A stretch of DNA of 64,000 bases from positions 9,386,616 to 9,450,615 of the forward strand of contig HG738139.1 in NCBI GenBank assembly GCA_000499405.2. Direction: 5' to 3'. Below are positions 30,380-42,547 of this stretch, piece by piece. The stretch is from Onchocerca volvulus (lineage: Eukaryota; Nematoda; Chromadorea; Rhabditida; Onchocercidae). The first letter of the stretch is position 1; every line of letters starts with the position of its first letter. The notes beneath the pieces were generated by a model that was given only the letters and a program-made list of their open reading frames with translations, was not told the origin of the DNA and ran no database searches. The position numbers were made by a program, and so were the translations under genes.

Positions 30380-30700
30380 TTATGTTTGGAAGACGTGAAA
30401 CTACCGTAATCTTGGAGTTTTTTGTAAGTTCGACGGCATATGAGATCACCTATTCGTTCTTTCCAATCAGCAAATCTCTCGCGCAGTGCTCTCCTGTTGG
30501 TTGTTTGGGTGAGCATATGCATGTGCATGTGCAGGTACAAGTGTAGATATGATTGCATCGCGAATGCGAATGCAGATTTAGTTGTGCGTGCAGATGCACT
30601 GATACATTCAGTTCGTGGAAGAGACTTCTCTAACTGTCTCCCTGTCACCTTACCTTTACCTGATAAGTTACCTTTTCTTAGGTTTATTTGTTTGTCATCT
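30380..30700. other. GC-richer island of unknown role
   Basis: A compositionally distinct patch in an otherwise AT-rich region. It contains a run of ATGCATGTGCATGTGCAGG-type words near 30,516-30,538. Both strands are open here: minus 30,307-30,648 includes a charged stretch RERFADWKERIGDLICRRTY, and + 30,440-30,754 is hydrophobic at its end. No splice-consistent gene model was found. It lies 4 kb upstream of the BED/hAT gene, so a promoter or 5' exon of that gene is one possibility. Confidence 0.3.
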
Positions 30701-33700
30701 CTCTTCGTTTACCTTTTTCTCTGTTCGTTTTCTTTATGCACAAAGAGTTGGTAAAAAGGATGGAATTGATAGCATTACTGTGTTCGTGAATGAGTACGGT
30801 CATCTGTCATCCTAATAGTGTCATCCAAAAGATATCTCTTATCATTTTATCATAACAGACAGATAGAGAAACACATCCTTATCACCTCAATTATGAAATG
30901 TTTCTCGGATTACCTGCTTTTTTTCTTGCATTCTTTTTCCTGAAATGTGCAGCTTATGGCGCATAGTGAAGCATGCAATTAATAATAAGTGATCGATGCT
31001 TACATGAAATCGCAGATCACATCGATTTCATTTGAATTTTCCCTTCTTATCTTCAAGATCGCAGAAAACATTTCGCTTCCCGTTAACAATATATATTGTT
31101 GATTCGCAGTTAGTAAATGATGATGACCCGAAACGAACCATAAAGCTGTGCTGAAGCCAAGAGAGTCTGGCAGAATGATATCAAAGGACAAGACTAAAGG
31201 TCAAAGGACAAGCGCTTTTTTTTTTTCATTGTTCACAATTCACTGTTCGTTTTATTTTTGTCAATTTGCTGCATCTTAAGAAATGAAAATTCAAAAAAAA
31301 TTAATTTATTGAGATTAGAAGAAAAAAAAGAAAAAAATAATTTGCGAAGGTTAATTTAATCTATGAAACAAACGAGCTAATGATAGCGCAAGTAATAAGC
31401 GATGAATGATAAGCATAAGGATACATTAAAATAGCAGTCATTATGAATTAGCGAGACCGATCGCATTATTACGCAACTTTGCGAGTCACACATTAAAAAT
31501 ATATAACCATTTTCCAAGTTTTTTTTTCAAGATCTTTTTTCCCCACATGAACATATTAGTAATTTGCGGTGAAGAATTAAGGCAATTTGATCAGAAGTCA
31601 ATTTTGGTGGACTATTAATTATCTTTTAAGAATATTGTTTAACGAAGCTATTGATTTATTAGCATTTTATTTTGAAATCATATTCGATCAAATGAGTTGA
31701 AAACCAATTATTTCAAAACAAGACAAGCTTGGCTGAAAATCATTATTGATTTCATGGATTTTTTTTTCTGGAAAACTCGAAGGTTTTAGGAAAATATAAT
31801 AAATAATGAGCCTAGTTCTTTTTTTTCAAAGAACCTCCATTATACTGAAATCAAGGCTAAGCATATTTTTGACCTCTTTTACGCCTAACATATACAGGAC
31901 GAAAAAAGTTTAAACTTTTGCATTGCATAATAAACAGTCCAATAGCATCTACTGTCTAGTCTATATATCAATACATTTAACATTGTGTTGTTGTTTGCTA
32001 TTCATTTCTCATTGAAAAATTGCAAATTGCTTAATGGCTTGAATAAAATTGGCCACATCTTTACTCAAAAGTCTTGTTTGAGTCAATTTATCGCTCTGAT
32101 TAACGATAAAACCAGCCAAACTTGTTAAACTATTCAATGAACTCGATTTCCACGGATGCTCCAACAATAGAAGTATGTATTTTCAATTCACATAAATATG
32201 ATGGATACGATATATGATATATATGTTAGTTTGAATAATAAAATCACATTAATTTGAAGCAACAAAATGAGATGAATTTGAGATGTTAGCAATATTAGTT
32301 AACTGCTGAAGACTGCTGAATTTTAGTAAAACGATTCAGATAGCTTCTTCATTTCTGCTAGAACTTCAACGAGAGAATGGATGGATTCCTTGTCATTACG
32401 GTGAATGATGGCTTCAGTGATGATTCTTCTCAACTTACACGTCGCAATGTTTGATGAAGCATTTTCCAATTGAACGTTAAAAGGAAGCGCTTTTTAAGTA
32501 AACATTACCGCAACCATCAAAGCATATCAATATGTATGAGTTTTAGAGTAGAAAAAGCAATGATTTTGATAACGATTGTGAATCATCTCAAGAACTTCTA
32601 TCGATGAAGTTATCAAATTTCTTACTAAATTTTTCAACAAAAATCGTACTACATCATATGAATTATGGATTTAGGCATAGAAGTTTCACCTGGTGTGCAC
32701 TGATACGCCATTTATCGTCCATGTCTTTCACTTTTGATAATATCATTCATCGCCAGATTTTTCGCAAATATCATAAGGCCGTTGAATTGGGATGGATATG
32801 AAAAGATGAATAGAATAATTTGCAAGAAATAATGATTTTCTGTTCTATGATTTTCAATGTAAATATTGAAGAGAATTTTACGATGTAAAAAAATCAATCA
32901 AATCTAGCATTTTAAATTAAATAATTGAATTTGCTTAATTGAATTGTTTATTCAACTTTAGTAAAATTTTTATGATATGTTTTTGCGATATAGATTTATT
33001 ATTCCGTTTGTTATATACGCAAATGAAATTGCAATTGATTTTAACAGATTATGATTTTCGCACTCTTCTCTTTAATTCAAAACATGACGACGTTAACACT
33101 AATTATAGGATGAAATATTTTCAATATTTTAAAACAGTTCTGCTTGTTCTCATTTTTAGGTTGTAATGAATTATTGCTCTTTATTAGGCACAAATGAGCA
33201 TTTAAAACTTGAATTGATTGAATTAGATATTAAGTTTAAATCAAATTGTACTAAAAATCAGTGCTGAGTGCATGTAGTACAACATTACTAAGAATGGAAG
33301 TTAACAAATGAAAGGAGCAGGAAAGCTTGGGAGCAGTTGTCTTGTCAATTTGAGTTTACTAGTAATCCACAAGAGCAGTTTAGTTCCTCCTGAAAAGCTT
33401 TGTTCAGCCTGAATGCAATGTTTATATAATAAGAGAGTGGAATAAGAGGAGAAGAAAGTGAAAGCAAATTTTAAGTATCTATTTTGCAATCTTAGCTCAT
33501 TTTAAGCCTGAAGCCATATGTGCTCTTTTCTTCTTCTTCTTCTTCTTCTGCTTTGTTTGGAATAATAAATTGTTCCGAAATCTATAAATTCCTGGAAGGG
33601 AGAAACAAGAAATTCTTTCGCATTTCATAATTTCATTAATCATTTTCATACTTCATGGAGCAATGAATAATCATTTTTAGATCTGAAAGTTCAAATGCAT

Positions 33701-34740
33701 TTTTTTGATTGATGAATCTGAAATAATCTTCTGCAGGTTTATTCAGGTCGAAGGAAGGGAATTTAAGGTAGAATACTTGCAATTGATCTCTTTTGCTGTT
33801 GCTTTCCAAATCACTGCTATTCGCCTTTAAAGAGGAATAGGAAGGAGTTTTTAATTTCATACGAATTAGTCTTTGAAAATAGTAAATTTATCTGACAAGT
33901 AGGATTTTAAAAGAATGTTTTTGAAAGTTTACTCAGAAACTGAATTTATGCACTAATTTTTTGTATTCACACGTCAAATTGGTAAAATGTACTCGAATAT
34001 CAATTAATTAATTTAATTATAAGAGGAGATAAAGTATCCAATCAGAAGAACAAGTTGGAGTTCATCAAGCATAGTAAGATCCAGGTTGTAGAGATTAATC
34101 AGTGGGTGATCACTGCTCTTTTACTGAAACTTAGTGAACATTTACTTGTGATTACTTCTGAATTTTTGCCTTCTCGCCGGAGATCAAAGTTCTCGATACT
34201 GGCATCATTTTGATGTCGTACAATTAATATGACCCTGAAGACTACGTGCGAATACCGCTGATATTCTAACTCGCTAAATTTTCTTATATGAAACATTAAG
34301 ACGAATGTTGGAATAAACCTGAGAGACTTCATTTTCAGAATATTAAATGAAAGATAGTGGAGAATGTGGAGAAACAGGCTAGGAAGGACAGAAATTTTTG
34401 AGTAAACTCAGTTAACAGGGTGATTAATTGCGATTTCGTGAGGGTCTACGTGACCTGCGTGTCCTGCTTCATCATCTAATATTCATTATTATTTGACTGA
34501 CTTTTCACATGAATATTTCTGACTTTGTGTGTGTGTGCGATGTTTACGTGATATTTTCGGAATCAATTATTTCGTTCTTCGGTTTTTTTTTTCACAATAA
34601 ATTTCATTTTTTGTTTCGTTTATTCCATTTTTAATCGAAAGCGATCGTACCAACCGCAATTTTCGATTTCTTTGGAAGCGTTTTTTACGCGATTTTTGCA
34701 GAATACAATAATTCATAGAAAAATCAAGAAGCTAATTTGG
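30700..34740. other. Non-coding region upstream of the BED/hAT gene
   Basis: No supportable gene. A TTC microsatellite lies at 33,528-33,549. An imperfect repeat of TCAAAGGACAAG lies at 31,180-31,212. The last few hundred bases before 34,750 (pyrimidine-rich, with TGTGTGTG at 34,527) are presumably promoter and 5' leader of the next gene. Confidence 0.35.
33528..33549. repeat. (TTC)n microsatellite
   Basis: Seven TTC units. Confidence 0.9.
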
Positions 34741-34749
34741 AAACGAGCG

Positions 34750-37700
34750 ATGAGCATCGTCGTTCAAGGAGAAGCCCCGGAGCCAAAAAAATTTCGCTCA
34801 TCTTTACCTACACAGGTAGAGGCTAGAGGCCTTCTATTTAGAAAGTTCCAAGATAACATCGGTAGTTTGTGATTGGCTATCAATATGACAGTCACATTAG
34901 GCTTACACCTGGATCATCTGTATTTCGAGAATTAACCTGCAGGTAATTGTGGAAAAGCCAACCTTCACGTATCAGAGCAGTGGTAGCCCATTGGATGATG
35001 CAGCAAACGGCGGTCAATCTCCTGCAGGTCCATCTTCGGCACGCTCATCGAGTTCAACATGCTGCATCAAGGAGGAACGGGAACGAGATGACCTGTGTAC
35101 AAATGTTAACAGTAGCAACAATAGCAGCAGTCTGTTGTATCCCAGGAATGGCCAAAGTCTCGTTGATGCATTTTCCACGGCGATGATATTTCAAGCTACC
35201 AACGCATACATGAAAGTAAGATATGTCACTCCAGACCTTCAAAAATTGAAAATTCAAATTCGAAAGTGAATTTCTAATTTCTATACAACCATCACTCTAC
35301 GCGTAATAATTAGATGCTTGTCAGAAGTGGAAATTTCATTCACATTTACCTTTTTTATAAATATTATTGATTTTTTCTTATTTAGCTGAATTTCTTTCTG
35401 TTTGCAGCAAATGCAACCTACGAATCACAAAAGTCGTGGCAAGTCAGCTACTCCAACTGGTGACTATTTTGATGAAAAATTTTTTCAGTTTGATTTATTT
35501 TCATTTTATTCAGCCCAAATCAATTTGAAAAGAAAGAAGTAAAAGTAATTTGTTTTATTATCAATAAGTAATTTACTAATGGTATGTTAAGCTTGGAAAA
35601 TCTTTCTCAAAAAATTTTGATTGTTTAAAGTTTAAGATCAGAGATTTTCAACAATCCAGTTAAAGCACAATTTTTGATCCTTCCAGCTTCTGAGAGTTGT
35701 CTATAAAGTTTATTATTCTGATATGGAAAGATAACTTTCCAGTACCACCAGGACCACCAATTCCGGGTGCCATAGCAGCAGCATCATCACCAGCTGCAGC
35801 GCTATTCGGTGAAGATGACTGGTCCTGGCATCGTAATCCGGCTGCAGCTATCCGAAGTGGTGGAACCAATAAGCAAACTCCGGTTTGGAAGTTTTTCGTT
35901 TATAACAAAGCTGAAAATCTGAGCAGGTGGGCTTTTGAAATTTTATAAGCACTTTTTTCTATAATAAAATATACTTGTAATTAGTCAATTAAATAGTATA
36001 ATTTTTATAGATGTATCGTTGGCAATTGTACGTATGTATTGAAAGGACCGCATACTAGTACACTCGCTTGCCATCTTAAGAAACATCCATCTCAATATAT
36101 GGAATATCAAAAATTGAAAGTTAGTTTAATTCTTTTTGTTTCTCTTAAAAAATCTCTTTCTCATTCATAAATTCATAATAATTAGTCTGTGAAAGTATCA
36201 TATTTCGAGACTTGTATTTATTTGGAATACTTTCATCTCGAAATGATCATAAAACTGTGAAATGATCTCAAGACAAATGAACTTGAAATAGATTTGTAAA
36301 GGACATTCTAGTGACTGTATTCTAGCTTAGAAAAATTGAAATCATAATAATTGGATGATTTCAGGCCATCTACTCACGTGACCGTCTCAATAACATCAGC
36401 AGTAATTCTTCTCAAATGTCAGTTTCTCCTGCTCCTACATCTTCCGAATCTGGCAAAGTTTCGCAACTGAGCAGTTGTAACAATCGCATGAAAGCATCTG
36501 TAAACAGCTGCAGCAATGGTAGCAGTAATATCTTGAGAAATCGCGCTCACGATGGTTGTTCGTCAAGAAATTCATTCAGTTCTGTTAGACATCATTCCGC
36601 TCCCCTCTCGACTATTGTCGCAACTTCTGGAAAGCAATCCACTCATAGTGTTAGGTTTGTGTTTCTTTCAGCAATCTGTTTACCTGGAAAAAATCAGCAA
36701 GATTAAAATTTCCCTTTTTTTTTTAATTTTTTAATTACATTCCTTTGCAGTTGTTTGCTTTGAATCATATGAAAATAAAATATTTCAATTCAGTAATTAC
36801 AATAATTAATCTGAATCATAGAAATTGCAATATAAATTAATATCCTTTTAAGCAGTATACTGGACGTTTTAAATGCAAGGGCGAGTGTAGCAGCTTTAGC
36901 AAGTGGAAATGGTCATTTATTACAAAATCCAATTGCTGCCATTTTCAATAATTCAGAACAAGACAACGTTAACAGCGCTGGTGATATTAACAATACTCAA
37001 AATACATCTGGAAATTCATCATCAATCAAAAACAGTTATTCATTTTGTTCATCATTTAAAATTCTATTTTTCTTGATATCACTATGAAAGTTACTATTTC
37101 TTTGTATTAAATCTTGTCCAAATAAACTATTTCATTGGATAATTCCGGATTGAAAAATCAATTACAGTTGCAATAGCCTTAAAGAATTAAGAGAAATGAA
37201 ATCTTAAACTATTTTGAAGCTTCGGATATATTTCTATAACATAAAAGCTCCTAAATATTTAGAGACAAAATTTTTCCTTGATTTTCAGAATTTTTAGTTA
37301 TGCTAATTCTAAAAATATATAATAATGTAGAAAAGAGACGAGCTAATTCAGGATATTTTCCCATTTTTCAGATAATTCGCTGGCAGATGTGTTGACTGCA
37401 AATTTATTAATGGCTGCAAGCAGTAGTGCGACAGCCAATGCCGCAGCAATTGGTCGAAAATGGAATCGTGAAGATCGAAAACAGAAGGAGATGGAAGTTA
37501 AATTGGCATTAATGCTTTCTGCTAGCCAACTGCCATTAAACATCATCGAAAATTCATTTTTTCGCGAATTCATGGAATACGTTCAACCACGTTTCTCGAT
37601 GCCTCATGACATTAATTATATAGAAGAAGTCAGTGATTTATGTTCCATTCTTGCAAAGCAGTTTTGGTAGTATCATCAGGAAAATTTAGTTCCAAATCAT

Positions 37701-40700
37701 CGGCAATTCTCCATCATTATCTTCAGCCAAATTTCCTCTCAGAAGAGCCTCTCTTCGAATCTATATTGCACAGCTCTTGATCTCAACAGATATCTAATTG
37801 CAATATGCGTTTTCTTCTTAAAATTTGAAGCAAAACGAAGTTTATTTCATATTCTTCTACTGGTTTTTAATGCAACGATTTTCCTATGTTAGTTTAGAAC
37901 GAAATAGTAATGATGAGCAGGGTAATAATTTCAGATTATCAATACAGAGCATTCACGAATGGTTATCAATTTAAAAAATCAATTGACTACTGCAAAAAAA
38001 GTTGCTATCATGATTGATGTACTGAAATTAAATACATCGACGTCCGTTGCTGCACTACCTGCAAGTATCGTTGACAAGGTAATTTCGTATCTTCTTTTTT
38101 TTTTTCTTTTCTAAATTTAAAGCCTTGAATTTTATTTTTTGATATTTGAAAGCTAAAAAAATTTTCAGAAAATCAAACCCAAAACTTTTACTTTTTCCTA
38201 GATTGTTCGATACGAAATCTATTCATGATAAGAGAAAAGAAAAATGAATCTATTTCAGGAAGAATCGAAGGATTTGGAATCAAAAGACTCAACATCCGTT
38301 AATTCGGACAGTGGATTTGAAGTATCCGATGAGAATCAATCTGGCACGGAATCTCCAAAATCATCTGCCATTCGAACGGAGGAAATGCGGCCACTGGTTC
38401 GACTTTGCATATCCGTTGCCTTTCACAGTCCATTAGCACAACGTGCAGAAGTTGCACTGCTTGGTGTTAGACCGCTTGCTGATAAATCAAATGTCGTAGA
38501 TGCTGTCAATTCTACAGTTGAACAGGTTATTCAACTTAACAATTATTTCGGCAGTGTTTTTCATTTCAACGTTCTATTTCAGATTCTGCTGAATGAGTTT
38601 GATAATAGCTTATAGCAATGATGATGAATGACGATAATAATTTTAATTAAAGCATTTTAGGTTCTCTCAGATTTTGATATTACAACCGACAAAGTATCCC
38701 GCTATCTCTGTAATGATGTGTGCGAATTAGTTGGAATCAATCTTTCTCCGAAAAAAGTGTTTCCTCGAATGGTATTTTGTTTTTTTTCTCCATATAGTTG
38801 AAAATTCCATCTAAATCCACAACTTTTAATTAGTAAGAGAGATCTTTGTTCTGAATTCAAAATAAAATTTCAGTTTCTTTTTCCTTTCGTTTGCTTGAAT
38901 TTCTAAGCTCTTTGTAAATAAAAATTATAATTATCGATTTACTAAATTCACAGCTGGAACCGTACAATCAGAAGTTAACACAGTCTCTGTTGAACGTAAT
39001 AGATGCAAATGAAGAAATCGCAGAACTGAAGAAAAGCTTCTATAGTATGATTCTAAATTTCGTCACAAGGCCAAATGCCATGCAGTTGCTGCAACAAACT
39101 GTTGGTAAATTTTAATTTGCAGAATTTCTACGCATTTCCCTATAAAGTTCATTGTAAATAAAATAAACACATTCAGGACATCCGGTATCAATACCCATTG
39201 CTGATTCATTTCTTGTTCTTATTGATGCCATTCTCGAACTTAAAGATGCATTCCTATGTGTTTGTGCGCAAATATCTTTCGAATACCCAGTTGAAACAAT
39301 CAGTGAATCTCAGTGGTAATTATTCGTTTTCAATTTTCATCTTAGTTTCTATAAATGATAAATGTAATCTGTAATTAACTGAGTAAGTTGATGATAACAA
39401 TGCATTATTGCAGTAGATCATGATATCTTCAATGAAAGTATTTCTGACAAAAAATAACTATCTTAAAAGAATCTTAAAATTTTTGTCTCATTCTAATAAG
39501 TTATATATTAAGGCAAATTTTGGAAAATGTTTCAAGATTGTTGCGGCTTTTTCACACCCATATGAAAGTTGTACAAGATGGTGTTTATGCAACAATCGAC
39601 GGTGTTGTTCCATCGTTGATGCAGTTGCAAGTTTCTCTCGAGAAAGTATGTAACTTTTGTTCGACAATTTTTATTATTTAAGAAACTAATTCATTAGATG
39701 AAAAATAGGAAAAACTGAAGAAATATATTCATGGAACAAAAAAAAAAAGAAAAAAAAAGAAAATAGGGCTTATATATTTGCATAATCACAATTCAAAATC
39801 AATTACTTTGTGGAACCATTTATTCAAAAAGAATTACAACATTATGCTATATGAAATATTTCATTCCATAGAAGAAAACATTTCTATTATTCTAACAACT
39901 ATGATACTTCAACAGAAATCGATGTTAATATTGGAAACATTATCCTAATTTTGTACATTTTTTTTTCGTTTAATCCTCGAGTTCTTTTTTTCTACCATTT
40001 GAATTTTCTGATAATGCATGACTGAAGCCTTGTAGATTTATCTTTGAATCTGACTTTATATATTACAGAGTTGGAAAAGAATGAAAATCTAATAATAATT
40101 TAGTCGTATTTGAAAAATTTTCTCCCGGCCCCTTTTTTTATTTTATCTTCTGACTAAAATTGTTTTTATTAATTCGATCTACTATGCGTGACAAAAATCG
40201 GTCATCGAAATCTTAACAATTTAATCATTAGTATAAGATATGTGAGAAGTAATTAAAGTATCCCTTTTTGAAACCAATGATGTTTACGCTTTCTTATAGT
40301 GCTGTGTAGGCAACAATACAGTAAATTAATAGTGTGTCAATTTATAACCTAATCCGCAAACCAAACGCATTTCTTGTTAGGTTATAAAATTTATATATGA
40401 ATAAAAACTCGAATTAAAATTCCAGATTGATACTAGAATCACCAATTTGCAGGACTTTACTGCTCTTGGGAACTTAGCGACGCAATTGAAAACAGATTTA
40501 CAGAAGCGTACGGCATCAATATTAGACATTACTGCCCCTAATTTTGATGGAACATTTATTCAAGCAACAGCACTGAATCCATATTTAGCTCTATTGTTGG
40601 ATGATGAGCAGCTAGCATATGCTAGAAATGCTATCGAGCAAGAGGTACTTCAAACCATTTAATATTTTTTATAAACTTTTCTTAATTTTACTCCAATTCA

Positions 40701-40832
40701 GAGTGGAGAAATAAAAAGGAAGAAGGGAACAACTGTAGTACTGGAAAAGAATCATGAGATAATTTTCGGTAAATGTGAGAAAACTAAATAGAAAATTAAA
40801 ATTGTAAGAAGTCTTCTAGCTATATATATATA

Positions 40833-40873
<41 letters not shown>

Positions 40874-42547
40874 TTTTTTTTTTGAAAAATCATTTAAGCT
40901 GTGAAAAAAATAGAAGATTCCATAGGCATTATGGTAAGTTACAGAGATCAAATTTCAAGGTATAAGACTTATACATGAATTACAGAAGAAAGAAATAATG
41001 ACGAATATCGCACTCAGATAAAAATAAGGATCTGTTTTTATTGAAATATGTAGTTTAGACTGATAACATTGTGAGAAATTAATTATCATTGCAGACGGAA
41101 ATAAATATCGAATGTATAATTTTGAAGAGACAATTTACAAGAAAGCAGTAATTCATAGAAGGAATTTAGGATTAGAAGGACGGATAACAATAGCTAATAA
41201 AAACTTGGTCTAAATTCTAGAATATGGAATTCCAATGCAGAATTATAAATTTTTTAAATCTGAAAGATTCGAGTGCTGATTTATAGTTAAATGAACGTAT
41301 GAAGTTGACGGAAGAAATAATGGCTCGTCATACTGCACGTCTAAATGGTGGCGTTGATGCGCTACTTGCGGCAGTAACAGATCGTGCAGCTGCAGTCTCA
41401 TCTTTGACAAAAACTTCTGGTATGAGTAGCAGCAATTCAAGAAATGGTAATAGGAGTACCAGTAATACTGGAAACAGTGATACAACACCACTTTCATATC
41501 AAAATATTACTACAAGTACTTCTCTCTATCCAGATCTTATCCATGCTGCAAATGAACGACGAAAAATAATGAAGGTATCATTAAGGATTTAACGAGCTGT
41601 TTAATTTTTTGAATTAAATTAATCTTATCTTTTTAAAATATTAATGCTAAAAGTAATCTTTATCAAATTCGAATCATTGGAAGTGTCAGGTTGTAAGGGT
41701 TTTAATTAAGTCAACGAATAAAAAGAATCGCTGGTAATTCGAATCTTAACAAGCTTCTTCTAGAGTTGAGAATAATGTATTAAGGGAAATTAAAATAAGG
41801 TGATTTTCATAAGGAATCGACTAGTTTAAGTAATATATTTTTTTGCAAGAGAAATTAGTGATTTTCATCCCAAATTGGTTTTGAATTTATTAAAATTCTA
41901 GGAAAGACAGCAAGCTGCTGCTAAAAATCGTTATGCTGAAGCAATTGTGCAGTCTTATTTCGATGAACTTGCTGTAAGTTTTACTTTTCCCTCAAAAATC
42001 TCATCAGTTTCAATTACGAATAAGAAATTAACGTGACTGTGATCCGAGAAATTTGTTATCAGAAATGCACATCCAATATGCAAAGAATTAAAAAAAATGC
42101 AGTCATTTTGAAAACATTATCTCCGAAATTAGAACTGTAAATATTAGATAAATTAAGCACCAATATATTACATTTGATTTTAAGGCTGGAACCAATCAGA
42201 TTTCTCCATCATCGCTGGTAGTAGCAACAGGTGCACTCCCAATAGCACTAAACAATCGGAATTTAGCACCACTCCAGTACTGGCAATTTAATACTGTCAA
42301 ATACGGAATCTTGGCCGAAATAGCTACCGAATTATTAACAATCCCTTCTTCTACTGTTTCATTGGAACGAATTTTCGCAACCTCCTCACCAGATGCACCA
42401 AGTGGAAATAGTGCTGATATGAATAGTGGTGGCACGAGTTGTGTTACCTTTGACCCCATCATATTGATCAAAACAATCGATGAACCTGTACAAATGGAAC
42501 GTGATGCAATGCTTCGCTTTAATCGAGCATTAATACCCCGATTCTAA
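34750..42547 (+). CDS. BED zinc-finger protein with hAT-transposase-derived body (domesticated)
   Basis: Eighteen exons join in phase into 1,098 codons: 34750-34815, 34943-35215, 35408-35459, 35743-35926, 36011-36119, 36365-36654, 36856-37034, 37372-37628, 37935-38078, 38259-38525, 38661-38771, 38954-39104, 39177-39315, 39513-39645, 40426-40644, 41287-41574, 41902-41973, 42185-42547. A BED finger spans residues about 178-225 (aromatic WKFFVY, then C193, C198, H213, H217; C-x4-C rather than the usual C-x2-C). Residues about 429-465 (FFREFMEYVQPRFSMP) match the hAT start-of-body motif. Residues about 1009-1042 (YWQFN, IPSSTVSLERIF) match the C-terminal hAT dimerisation motif. Long Ser/Asn-rich linkers separate the parts. 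The usual hAT D-x-W, T-D-N and C-x2-H motifs are not visible. With 17 introns and no terminal repeats, it is most likely a host nuclear DNA-binding protein. The exon 7 donor (37034) is the least certain junction. Confidence 0.85.
36851..36855 (+). promoter_or_regulatory. Tandem NAGNAG splice acceptor
   Basis: AAG-CAG precedes exon 7 of the BED/hAT gene. Using the first AG adds a single serine codon (S-S-I-L) and using the second gives S-I-L. Both keep frame. Confidence 0.5.
40820..40866. repeat. (TA)n microsatellite in BED/hAT intron 15
   Basis: About 22 TA units interrupted once by TCTC. Confidence 0.95.
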
